Source of the DNA: Paractinoplanes bogorensis
Lineage (GTDB): Bacteria; Actinomycetota; Actinomycetes; Mycobacteriales; Micromonosporaceae
Direction: 5' to 3'
DNA length: 64,000 bases
Assembly (NCBI RefSeq): GCF_018829635.1
Contig: NZ_JAHKKG010000003.1
Coordinates: 248,001-312,000, forward strand
Part shown: in pieces, positions 43,730 to 52,026 of the stretch
How the letters are laid out: every line of letters starts with the position of its first letter
Numbering within the stretch: position 1 is the stretch's first letter
The notes under the pieces: generated by a model
Seen by the model: the letters and a program-made list of their open reading frames with translations, nothing else
Database searches by the model: none
Told to the model about the DNA's origin: nothing
Made by a program: the position numbers and the translations under genes

Positions 43730-44041
43730 ATGGATCTCACGGAGCTCTGCTTCCACCTGCGCCGACGCCGTCGGATGTATGTGCCGGACGATCGCTACGC
43801 GACCGCGGTCGCCTTCGTGCTGGGGTTCGACGCCGCTTCCGACGGCGTCGCCCTGGCCGGCTTCCAGGAATATGTGGGCGACCGGACGACCCACCGGAGC
43901 TCGCCCGTCCACTGGCCGTTCCTGATCCTGGAGTCGAAGCTGCCCGGCACCGCGATCGCCGACGTCCCACCCGAGAGCGAGGCCGAGCTGACCACCCTGA
44001 TGCTCGACCTGCTGGAGGAATTCGAGGTCAGCCGACGCTGA
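43730..44041 (+). CDS. Small protein, candidate immunity factor for the upstream toxin domain
   Basis: 103 residues beginning 6 nt after the toxin gene stop, with no good ribosome-binding site of its own, so it is probably translated by coupling. No signal peptide, so cytoplasmic. Acidic C-terminal helix (EAELTTLMLDLLEEFEV) and an N-terminal basic stretch (HLRRRRRMYVPDD); I do not recognise the family. Position after a polymorphic toxin tip is the usual place for immunity genes; that is the only basis. Its 3' end overlaps the convergent glycosidase gene by 14 nt. Confidence 0.6.
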   Translation: MDLTELCFHLRRRRRMYVPDDRYATAVAFVLGFDAASDGVALAGFQEYVGDRTTHRSSPVHWPFLILESKLPGTAIADVPPESEAELTTLMLDLLEEFEVSRR

Positions 44042-46992
44042 GGCTGTCCAGGTTGGCACCACTCGCCCCGGTCGAGGTGGCGCGGATCCGCACCGCGCTG
44101 CCCGCCGGGAGCGTGGCGTTCAGGAGGACCGTGCGCCACGTCTTCCAGCCACCGGTGGGCGGGAACGACAGCGAGGCGGCGACGACCGTGTCGTTGACCG
44201 TGATGCGTAACGGCCGGTCCGTGGTGCCGCCGTTGGCGTAGCGGATGCCGAGGGGATAGGCGCCTGCGGTCGGCACGGTGACTGTCCACTCGACGAAGTC
44301 AACGGCGGCATTGGTGTAGTCGACGTAGCCGCTGCCGGTGTAGCCCGCGTGCTGCGAGGCGATGGTGACACCGCTGCGGAGGGCGTCCTCGGCTTCGTAC
44401 ACGGTCTGGCGAGCGGGCGCGGGGAAGGTCGCGCCGCTGGGCTCGACGATCGCCGCGACCCCGCCGCCCGAGCCCACGGTGATCAGCGGAGTGACGACGG
44501 TCAGGATCTTGCGGGTGGCGTTCCAGACCTGGCCGCTGCCGTTGAGCACGGCGGCCGATTCCCCGGTGTACGCGGGCAGCCCGCCCCCGCCGTTGACCCG
44601 CATCCCGACCGGCGCCGCCAGCCCGTGGATCCGGACGACGTAGCGCCGCGCGGTGGGCGCCCCGCTGTAGGTACCGGCCGGGTGTCCGACGGTGACCCGG
44701 AGCGCGGCGTGCGTGTAGACCAGCGAGGTCGTGCTGGACGCGCCGCCGGAGCGGAAGTCCTCGGTCACGCCGTCGTCCTCGTACAGGCTGAACGACCCGT
44801 CCCGCCCGGCGTACACGTCCATCTCGAGTTGCGTCTTGTCGAGGAACGCGGTGCTCTGTGCGTACTTGTACTTCGGCAGTACGGCACCCGCACGGACGTA
44901 CATGATGATCTCGCCGGTGCTGGTGACGTAACTCTTCTCGGTCGTGTCGGAGCCCACGTTCTGCGCGTTCCGACCAGAAGTTGAACCACGTGTCGCCGGC
45001 CGGCAGCCACACCCGCTGCACCGCGCCGCCGGTGTCCGTGGTCACCGGCATCACCAGGATCGACGGGCCCCACATGTACTGCAGGTCGTGCGTGTACGCC
45101 ATCGGGTTGCGCTGATGCTCGATCACCATCGCCCGGGCCATCGGCACACCGGTCGCGTACGCGGTATGGGCAATGCTGTAGATGTACGGCATCAGCGTGT
45201 ACCGCACCTTGGCGTACTTGCGGAAATCGGCCTGATTGGCCGCACCCTGATCGATCGGCCAGCGTGAGGCGGCCGGCCCCTGCACCCCGGTGTCGCCGTT
45301 GGAATGCGGCCGCCAGATCGGGGACACGCTGGCCCATGCGGCCACCCAGTTGCGATAGAGCCCGTCCGAGATGATCGCCCCGAAGAAGCCGCCGGCGTCG
45401 ATGTTGGCGAACGGGAAGCCACCGAGCCCGGCGTTCAGCATGCCGCGGATCTGTTCCTGCATTTCCCCGTACGTGGAATTGATGTCCCCGGTCCACAGAT
45501 GCCCGTAGCGCTGTTGCCCGGCCGTAGCGCCCCGGGTGAACGTCCACGGCCGCTTCGTCCGGCCGATGGCACGATCCCAGCCCTCCTGGCCGACCCCCTT
45601 CTGGCAGTAGAGGAAGAACGCGTTGCGCAGTTCGGCCCAGCGCTGACCGTTGGCGGCGACGGCGTCGTACGGGATCGGGCCCATCTCGTCCGGCTCGTCG
45701 ATCCACAGCGCGTCTCCCGGATAGCCCAGCGCGGGGTTGAACGCCTTGCTCCAGAACACGTTCCAGACCCAGGCGCGGGTGGCCGGGTTGCTCCAGTCGG
45801 GCACGGCGTCGCTGTTGTCGACCCCGGTCAGGTCGGCCGCACGGAAGCTGTAGCCGGGAGGGGGACCGCCGACCCAGCCCGCCATCTCGTTGGAGTTGTT
45901 GCGGTTGTAGTCGAGCGTGGTGAGCACGCCGTGCTCGTCGGCCCAGCGCTTGAAACCGGCCGGGTCGGGCCACCGCTGCGGGCTGAACTCGAACCACGAC
46001 CCGCTCCACCCGCCGGACCCGGCCCGCCACCGGTTGTCGTGCACCTGCACGTCGAGCGGGTAGCCGGCGTCGCGCAGCGCGGTGATCCGGCTCGTCCACC
46101 AGTTCTGGTCGCTGACGTTCGGGAAGTTCTTGTCCGACAACTGCAGCCCGAAGACGCCGAGCCGGGGGAAGCGGGGCCGCCCGGTGAGCTGGGTGTAGCG
46201 GTCGAGCAGTTGGGTGAACTCCGGGCCCTTGATGAAGAAGTAGTCGAGCTGCGGCTGGGCCCCGGACGCGCCGTGAGCGTCGGCGGAGAACTCGTAGGTG
46301 CCGCCGTTGCCGAAGTTGAACGTCGTGTCGAACGTGGTGTTGAAGAACACGGCGTAGCCGCGCGACGAGAAGTACAGCGGCACGATCGCCGGGGCCTGGT
46401 CGATGTGGTTCGACTGCAACGGGTAGTTGTGCGCGACGATCTCGCCGGTGCGGTCCACTCTGGGGGCACGACCGTAGAGGCCGTGCCCCGCCTTGACGAA
46501 ACGCTCGTCGGCTCCGGCCGGGGCGAACGTCTGCCGGACGGTCGCGCCCCAGCCCATGCTGTGCGTCGCGTCCTCGCCGGCCAGCACGGTGTCCTCGTCG
46601 CGGGCCGCGAACGTCAGACGAAGCGGATTCTTGCGCAGCACGACCCGCACACCGTCGAGCGGCCCGGTGGTGATGGTGAGCGTGTCACCGGTGTCGGCGA
46701 CCTGCAGTGTGCCGCCCAGGCCCGAGTGGGCGGCCGGGTCGACCATCTCGTAGCGGTTGTCGGCGAAGAACTCCTCGCCCGCGCGCACCGCCTGAATGCG
46801 GACGAGGTGACCCCCGTACGCGGAAATCCTGAGTCTTTGCCCGGTCGTGCTGGTCACCGTGACGCTGCGGACACCGGTGACATGACTGGCGTAGCCGGTG
46901 AGCGACTCGTCCGCGGCGAGATCGGCCAGCGCGGGGAGGGGGACGGCGGCCAGCCCGGCCACTTTGAGAAGGTCCCGGCGTGTCGGCGGCAT
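44028..46992 (-). pseudogene. GH31 alpha-glycosidase with C-terminal CBM35-like module, frameshifted
   Basis: Frame 1 starts at ATG 46992 with a Tat-type signal (TRRDLLKVAGLAAVPLPAL) and encodes a GH31 catalytic barrel: nucleophile Asp in DALWIDEPDEMGP, acid/base Asp in HLWTGDINSTY, and up to DTWFNFWSERA. Near 44965-44972 the frame is lost; the continuation is in the next frame (GSDTTEKSYVTSTG, VRAGAVLPKYKY) and includes a C-terminal carbohydrate-binding module of family 35 type (YEAEDALRSGVTIAS ... SGANLDSLSVG). A single missing base restores one protein of about 985 residues. A GTG at 44957 could in principle start the second part. Either a real recent mutation or a sequencing error. Secreted enzyme acting on alpha-glycosides or xylosides. 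Confidence 0.85.
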
Positions 46993-47053
46993 GGCCACAG
47001 ATTGACTCACATCTATGCGCAATGTCAACGGAAGCCAACACGACCGCACAGGC

Positions 47054-47121
47054 TCAGCCGGCGGTCTGCCCGCCGTCGATCAGATGCTCGGCGCCCGTGA
47101 TGTAGGACGACGTTCCGCGAC
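47054..47121 (-). pseudogene. Fragment: last codons of an SDR-family gene
   Basis: On the minus strand, ending at the TGA complementary to 47054-47056, the frame reads SSYITGAEHLIDGGQTAG-stop, the standard C-terminus of a classical short-chain dehydrogenase. No upstream SDR sequence exists: beyond about 47115 the DNA matches a different gene on the other strand. This is a gene remnant. Confidence 0.7.
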
Positions 47122-47122
47122 C

Positions 47123-47377
47123 TACGGCTACAGCTGGACCGGCGTCGGGGTCATCGGTCTGCTGGTGCTCATCGCCGCCGTCATGCTCGCGGTGACCGGC
47201 CGCTATCCGCGCGGCCTGTTCGACGTCATCCTCGGCCTGAACCGCTGGGTGCTGCGGGTCGCCGCGTACACCGCGTTGATGACCGACGCCTACCCGCCGT
47301 TCCGGCTCGACATCGGCGGCGAGGAACCGGTCGCCCGGCCCGTCGCCGTACAGGGATCCGGGCAGCTCGGATATTAA
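47123..47377 (+). pseudogene. Truncated DUF4389-type membrane protein
   Basis: The frame from 47123 reads YSWTGVGVIGLLVLIAAVML then TGRYPRGLFDVILGLNRW and AYTALMTDAYPPFRLDIGG, which is the C-terminal half of a DUF4389 protein. The usual N-terminal half is missing; the open frame continues upstream to 47015 only through antisense SDR sequence. Residues after GG (EEPVARPVAVQ) look normal. Probably non-functional, but a 120-residue chimeric product starting at ATG 47015 cannot be excluded. Confidence 0.65.
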
Positions 47378-47451
47378 GGAAAACTCGGTGCGAAGGCCGC
47401 TAGCTTCGAGCCCGTACAGGATCGACGGTGTTCGACGGCGAGGTGGCGTAC

Positions 47452-47859
47452 GTGTCCAATGACGTAAAGACGAGCCGGGGCGTGACGGGGCAGCGACTGG
47501 TCACGATTCTGGTGGCCGCGGCGGCGACCGCGGTGGTGTGGGTGATCGTGCATCTGGTCTTCGGGGTCGAGCTGTCCGCGCAGTCGGGCGGCACGGTGCA
47601 GACCGTCGGCCTGGTCGCCGTCATCCTGGCGACTCTGGTGGCCGGCTTCGTGGCGTGGGGGCTGCTGGTTCTGTTGCAGCGCTTCACGAAGGCGCCGGCC
47701 CGGAACTTCCTGATCGTCAGCGCGATCGGTCTGCTGCTCTCGCTGGGCGGGCCGGCCGGCGGCGAGACCACGGGCGCGAAGGTCGGCCTGGCCGTCCTGC
47801 ACCTGGTGGCGGCGCTGGTCCTGGTGCCCGGCCTGGCGCGTACGGCGGAAAAGCCTTAG
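47452..47859 (+). CDS. Small four-helix membrane protein (DUF6069-like)
   Basis: 135 residues from GTG 47452, chosen because GAGG lies 8 nt upstream; GTG codons at 47428 and 47443 are alternatives. Four hydrophobic segments: LVTILVAAAATAVVWVIVHLV, TVGLVAVILATLVAGFVAWG, FLIVSAIGLLLSLG and AVLHLVAALVLVPGLA. It resembles the actinobacterial DUF6069 family. No function known. Ends just before a bidirectional terminator. Confidence 0.7.
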   Translation: MSNDVKTSRGVTGQRLVTILVAAAATAVVWVIVHLVFGVELSAQSGGTVQTVGLVAVILATLVAGFVAWGLLVLLQRFTKAPARNFLIVSAIGLLLSLGGPAGGETTGAKVGLAVLHLVAALVLVPGLARTAEKP

Positions 47860-47866
47860 AAGGCAA

Positions 47867-47903
47867 CGTCCCCGGACCCCGAGCGAACGGGGGTCCGGGG
47901 ACG
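47867..47903. terminator. Perfect GC-rich hairpin between convergent genes
   Basis: CGTCCCCGGACCCC at 47867-47880 and its exact complement at 47890-47903 with a 9-nt loop. It lies between the stops at 47859 (+) and 47912 (-), so it can serve both transcripts. No long T tract, as is common in actinomycetes. Confidence 0.85.
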
Positions 47904-47911
47904 GGCCCGGG

Positions 47912-49384
47912 TCAGGAGACGCGCAGCTGCGCCATCATGCCCATGGCGCTGTGGTCGACCATGTGGCAGTGGTACGGGAAGACGCCCTTGTAGGTGTCGA
48001 AGGTGGCCCGCAGCGTCACGAACTCGCCCGGCCAGAGCAGCACGGTGTCCTTGAGCCCGGTCTCGAAACCGGTCGCCGGACCGCCGTTGCGCCCGGTCAC
48101 CCGGAACTGCACCAGGTGCGTGTGGAAGTTGTGCGGGATGGTCTGGCTCGTGTTGGTGAGGATCCACTCCTCGGTCGTGCCGTGCTTGATGTCGATGTCG
48201 ATCCGGTCGGGGTCGAACGCCTTGCCGTTGAGGAACGCGTTGGTGCCGGCGCCGACCTCGTCCATGTACATCACCATCTGGCGGGTGGTGTCGGCCTCTC
48301 CGATGGCGGGCAGCGAGCGCAGCGTGGCCGGGATCGAGCTCTTGTCGGGAGCCGGCCTGCCCACGTCGAACCGGATGACCTGGCCGATCAGCTCGGGGTC
48401 GCCCGGGGGCAGGTCGTTCTTGAGGATGAGCTGGGTGCCGGGCGGGTACTTGGAGAAGTCGATGATCAGGTCGGCGCGCTCGCCGGGCGAGATCAAGAGC
48501 CTTTCCGTCTCGTACGGGGCGGGGAGCAGACCGCCGTCGGCGCCGATCACGGTCAGCGGGGTGCCGTCGGAGAGGCTGAGCCAGAACATGCGCAGGTTCG
48601 ACGTGTTGACCAGGCGGAACCGGTACTTGCGGGCGTCCACCTTGAAGTAGGGGCGGGGCCGGCCGTTGACCAGCAGCGTGGTCCGCTGGAAGGCGTCGTC
48701 CATGGTGTAGACGAGCTGGCCCTTGTCGTCGAGCCGCGTGTCGCTGAGCATCAGCGGCACGTCGTACTTGCCCTTGGGCAGCGGCAGCGACTCCTCGATC
48801 TTGTCGGTGAGCAGGTAGAGGTTCGCGAGGCCGCGAAACAGGTGCTCCGACTCGAGGTGGTGGGTGTGGTCGTGCATCCACAGGTTCGCGTGCGGCTGCA
48901 GGTTGTGGTACGTGAAGATCTTCGACTCGCCCGCCTTGATCGGGTCCATCGCGCTGCCGTCGCTGGCCTGCTCGGTCGCGCCGCCGTGCAGGTGCACCGT
49001 GGCCGGCTCGTTCAGGTGGTTCTTCTGCCGGACGACGACCTTGCGGCCCGAGCGGGCGCGGATGGTCGGGCCGGGGAAGCTGCCGTTGTAGGTCAGCACC
49101 TCGGTGCGGGCACCGGGGACGATGTTGGCGTAGCTCTTGCCGATGGTGACGTCGTAGTAGTCGGTGTCGCGGGTGACCCGGGACGGGCGCAGCGTCGGCG
49201 GGACGCTCAGCGGGACCGTGAACGCGGCGGGCGTGGACACCGGCTTGGAGGTGGCCGGGGTCGGCTTCGGCTTGCCGACCTCGCCGGCCGAGGCGTTCTG
49301 GGTGTGCAGATAGGTGGCGCCGGCGCCGGACGCGGCGACGATGCCGGCCGCGCCGAGGCGCAATATCTGGCGGCGTGAGGACAC
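47912..49384 (-). CDS. Multicopper oxidase (laccase/CotA-like), Tat-exported
   Basis: 490 residues from GTG 49384, with AGGAG 5 nt upstream. The Tat signal SRRQILRLGAAGIVAASGAGA fits export of a folded copper enzyme. Copper motifs in order: VHLHGG, WMHDHTHH, HNFHTHLVQF and the type 1 site YHCHMVDHSAMGMM. All four histidine clusters are present. Three cupredoxin domains, bacterial two-substrate laccase or bilirubin oxidase type. It oxidises phenols or metal ions outside the membrane with O2 reduced to water. Confidence 0.92.
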   Translation of the reverse strand: MSSRRQILRLGAAGIVAASGAGATYLHTQNASAGEVGKPKPTPATSKPVSTPAAFTVPLSVPPTLRPSRVTRDTDYYDVTIGKSYANIVPGARTEVLTYNGSFPGPTIRARSGRKVVVRQKNHLNEPATVHLHGGATEQASDGSAMDPIKAGESKIFTYHNLQPHANLWMHDHTHHLESEHLFRGLANLYLLTDKIEESLPLPKGKYDVPLMLSDTRLDDKGQLVYTMDDAFQRTTLLVNGRPRPYFKVDARKYRFRLVNTSNLRMFWLSLSDGTPLTVIGADGGLLPAPYETERLLISPGERADLIIDFSKYPPGTQLILKNDLPPGDPELIGQVIRFDVGRPAPDKSSIPATLRSLPAIGEADTTRQMVMYMDEVGAGTNAFLNGKAFDPDRIDIDIKHGTTEEWILTNTSQTIPHNFHTHLVQFRVTGRNGGPATGFETGLKDTVLLWPGEFVTLRATFDTYKGVFPYHCHMVDHSAMGMMAQLRVS

Positions 49385-50314
49385 GTTCGCTCCTGATGAT
49401 GGTGGGGATGCGGCGCAGCCGCCGTCAGACTGAGATGGGACCGCTCCCGACGGCTGGAAATCACTAGAGCTGCGCAGAAGCCCCCGGGCACGGCCCCCGC
49501 TGGTACCCACACGTACCGAAACTTAATGAACGTTTTGGAAGGCTGTCGGAAGCGGTCGCGTAGGGCCCTCGTAGGGGGATTCGCCGGGTACCTGGCCCGG
49601 CCGGCCGTGGGCGCCGTCACAGTCGGTCGCACGCCGCGCATTGGCCCCGGCCGGGCGGCCCGGAAACCCGGCCCCGAGACCATACTTTCGGTCAGTCGGC
49701 ACCGGCCGAACCGGCGGCCACCATCCTTCGAAAGGCCGTCTCACCTCGGTGTTCGTGCCGGAGGGGGTGCGGGCGCGTGCGCCCGTGAATGAACTACGGA
49801 GCGTGGCCGAAAATGGCCGGTAGATCATCTCCGGAATTGCGCTGAAGCGTTTTCTCAATGGTCGTCCAAAGTGAATTTGGCAAGCCTTTTCGAAAGATCT
49901 TCAGTCCGTGATTCAAGGCCTGAAGATAGTGCTCGACAATGGCCTGTGGAGCGTGTGGAAACCGGTCACGGGCCAGGGTGCGGGGAGCCCGCTGCATGTT
50001 GGAAACCTGCTCTGAGCTGCATGAATGCACCACCTCGGCGTGCCCGTATCGACAGCGGGTGCGCACCGGGAAAAGTGGTGTCAGGATCAGGAACGCGATT
50101 GCCTCAACGCGCAAGTTTCACTCAAGAAGCACTCAAGAGAGGGGGTCCGCATAGGCCGGGGGAGTTATCCCACGTAGGCTAGTTGTAGTTTCAATCGTTG
50201 CCCCGAGTGAGCCGGAAGATTACGGGGCGATGTCACGGGGATGCCAGCTTGCTCGTCGTTGCCGGGGCCGTGCTGTGCCACGGCCGGATGTCTGTAGGAA
50301 GGGACTGGTGCGGT
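49385..50314. other. 930-bp gene-free region before the PAS-LuxR gene
   Basis: No reading frame here has convincing codon use or a recognisable domain. The stretch 49800-49960 is clearly less GC-rich than the rest of the window. It must hold the promoters of the multicopper oxidase (left) and of the first PAS-LuxR gene (right); direct repeats of CACTCAAGA occur near 50110-50130. I see no RNA gene. Confidence 0.6.
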
Positions 50315-51007
50315 ATGAACACCCTGGGGGATCGCCCGAAGTTTCTGGAGAACGCTCCCGTCGCCGTGATGGACTCGAACGAGTTCGCCGACGGCTTCCG
50401 ATCCCTGTTCGAGCAGTCCGGCCTGTGCATGGCCAACCTCGACGCCCGGCTCCGGGTGCGTGAGGCCAATGCCGACTTCCTGCGCGAGGTCAACCGGCGG
50501 CCGCAGGACACGTACGACCGCCCGTTCCTCGCCCTGCTGCACCGCAGCGTCCGCAGCACCGTCGAGCACGAGCTGACCGAGCTCGTCGCCGGCCGTCGCG
50601 AGCGGTTCACCGAGCGCATCCTGGCCGTGCAGCCGGACGGGACGCTGGTGCCGGCCGAGATGACCGGGATCGCGGTGGCCGACGCCACCGGCAAGATCGA
50701 CACCGTGCTCGTCATCGTCATCGCCAAGCCGCGTGAGGACGAGCGGCCGTCGCCGGCCACGATCAAGGTGACCCTGCAGCCGATGGACGCCCGGATCCTC
50801 GAGGGCGTGGCGGCCGGGGTGTCGACCGTCAAGCTCGCCTCGTCGCTGTTCATGAGCCGGGGCGGAGTGGAATACCGGGTCACCGCTCTGCTGCGGATGA
50901 TGCGCGCCCCGAATCGGCCGGCCCTGGTCTCCAAGGCGCATTCGATCGGCATCTTCAACACCGATGTGTGGCCGCCCAAGGTGCACCCGGAATACGTAAA
51001 GTGCTGA
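50315..51007 (+). CDS. PAS-LuxR transcriptional regulator (PimM-like), copy 1
   Basis: 230 residues from ATG 50315; a 27-nt longer ATG start at 50288 is possible. Residues 20-150 are a PAS sensor (FEQSGLCMANLDARLRVREAN ... AEMTGIAVADATGKI). Residues 160-225 are a LuxR-type helix-turn-helix (MDARILEGVAAGVSTVKLAS, FMSRGGVEYRVTALLRMM). This two-domain form is found in polyene macrolide clusters (PimM, AmphRIV, NysRIV), where it activates biosynthetic genes. A paralogue lies convergent 115 bp away. Ends before a hairpin. Confidence 0.88.
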   Translation: MNTLGDRPKFLENAPVAVMDSNEFADGFRSLFEQSGLCMANLDARLRVREANADFLREVNRRPQDTYDRPFLALLHRSVRSTVEHELTELVAGRRERFTERILAVQPDGTLVPAEMTGIAVADATGKIDTVLVIVIAKPREDERPSPATIKVTLQPMDARILEGVAAGVSTVKLASSLFMSRGGVEYRVTALLRMMRAPNRPALVSKAHSIGIFNTDVWPPKVHPEYVKC

Positions 51008-51028
51008 ACGGTTGATCTGCTCGCAACA

Positions 51029-51059
51029 ATGGACCCCCGCCGAATCGGCGAGGGTCCAT
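51029..51059 (+). terminator. Hairpin terminator after PAS-LuxR copy 1
   Basis: ATGGACCCCCGCCG and its complement pair across an AAT loop (arms 51029-51042 and 51046-51059) with one C-A mismatch, 22 nt after the stop codon at 51007. Confidence 0.75.
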
Positions 51060-51084
51060 AAGTGCGTACGGGGGGAAACAAAAA

Positions 51085-51112
51085 AGAGGGGACGCCGGTC
51101 GGCGCCCCCTCT
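51085..51112 (-). terminator. Intrinsic terminator of PAS-LuxR copy 2
   Basis: AGAGGGGACGCC (51085-51096) pairs with GGCGCCCCCTCT (51101-51112) with one mismatch and a 4-nt loop. On the minus strand the stem is followed by TTTTTTGT, a rare classical U-tract for this high-GC genome. Confidence 0.85.
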
Positions 51113-51121
51113 CTTCGGTAA

Positions 51122-51832
51122 TCAGTAGATGAATTGCGAATCGGCCCGCGGGGGCCAGGTGCCGGCGGTGAGAATTCCGAGCTTGTAGGCCCGGGACACC
51201 AGGGCCGGCCGGTTGGGCGCCTTGAGCCGCCGCAGCATCGCGCTCACGTGGTATTCCACGCCCTGGCGACTGAGGAACAACTGACCCGCCAGCTGCACCG
51301 TGGAGGCGCCGGCGGCGACCCCCTCGAGGATCCGGGCGTCCACCTCGCTGAGCACCTTGGTGCTGGCCACGACCGGCTCCGGAGCGACCGGCTTGCGTGC
51401 TCTGACCAGCACAATCATGATGGCCGCGGGGTCGGCGCCGCTGACCCGCAGCGGCACCGCGGTGAGGTGGCCCTCGGCGACACTGCCGTCCGGCCGATAG
51501 AGCTGGACGTGTTCGCCGAAGCGCCGCTCGCGGCCCGTACGCAGGCCGTCGAGGCTGTTCAGGAGGCGCCGGCGGCACTCGGTGGGCAGGAGTGAGGTGA
51601 ACTCCAGGCCTTCGATCTCGGCCGCGTCGCGGTCAAGCAGGGACAGCAGATCGACATTGGCCTGCTGAATTCGACATCGCCCGTCGAGTACGGCGATACC
51701 GACGCCGGATCGCTCGAAGAGCGTGCGAAAGAGTTCTCCGCTCCGGCTGCCCGCCGGGAGTAGCGCGGACGAATACCCGAGAACGTCCAATGGTGACGTC
51801 GAGGGTCGTTGTGATGCGTCGAGCACGGTCAT
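51122..51832 (-). CDS. PAS-LuxR transcriptional regulator (PimM-like), copy 2
   Basis: 236 residues from ATG 51832. The same two-domain plan as copy 1: a PAS domain (LFERSGVGIAVLDGRCRIQQAN ... AEGHLTAVPLRVSG) and a LuxR helix-turn-helix (VDARILEGVAAGASTVQLAG, FLSRQGVEYHVSAMLRRLKA). The shared EGVAAG-STV-LA and APNRPALVS segments show both are paralogues. Its upstream region contains palindromes at 51841-51853 and 52008-52023 that could be autoregulatory sites. Confidence 0.88.
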   Translation of the reverse strand: MTVLDASQRPSTSPLDVLGYSSALLPAGSRSGELFRTLFERSGVGIAVLDGRCRIQQANVDLLSLLDRDAAEIEGLEFTSLLPTECRRRLLNSLDGLRTGRERRFGEHVQLYRPDGSVAEGHLTAVPLRVSGADPAAIMIVLVRARKPVAPEPVVASTKVLSEVDARILEGVAAGASTVQLAGQLFLSRQGVEYHVSAMLRRLKAPNRPALVSRAYKLGILTAGTWPPRADSQFIY

Positions 51833-51840
51833 CCTTACGG

Positions 51841-52023
51841 CTCCTAGTAGGAGTTTTGCGGATCGTCCGTCAGCGATACTAGGAGAATACATCGAGACTG
51901 GGCAATCGAGACCGGGAAAGCACTCACGAACTGCCCGTGAACCGGGGTGGCGGGTGTGCTGAATGGAAACAAGGGCAAAACAAAGGACGTTGCCTAACAG
52001 TTTTGAACTAGGGAAAACCCTAA
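51841..52023. promoter_or_regulatory. PAS-LuxR operator-like palindromes
   Basis: CTAGGGAAAACCCTAA at 52008-52023 matches 14 of 16 positions of CTVGGGAWWTCCCBAG, the PimM target as I recall it, with TAGGG and CCCTA arms. CTCCTAGTAGGAG at 51841-51853 is another perfect-arm palindrome near the copy 2 start. These 194 bp also hold the copy 2 promoter and the 3' side of the exporter operon. Confidence 0.55.
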
Positions 52024-52026
52024 ACG

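Noticed and set aside
44028..44957. An independent gene for the carbohydrate-binding module starting at GTG 44957
   Set aside because: The frame begins in the middle of the GH31 C-terminal barrel sequence and continues it exactly, so a frameshift is simpler.
49794..50114. A small minus-strand gene in the gene-free region
   Set aside because: 106 codons without a ribosome-binding site, atypical composition and no recognisable motif; it crosses the expected promoter area.
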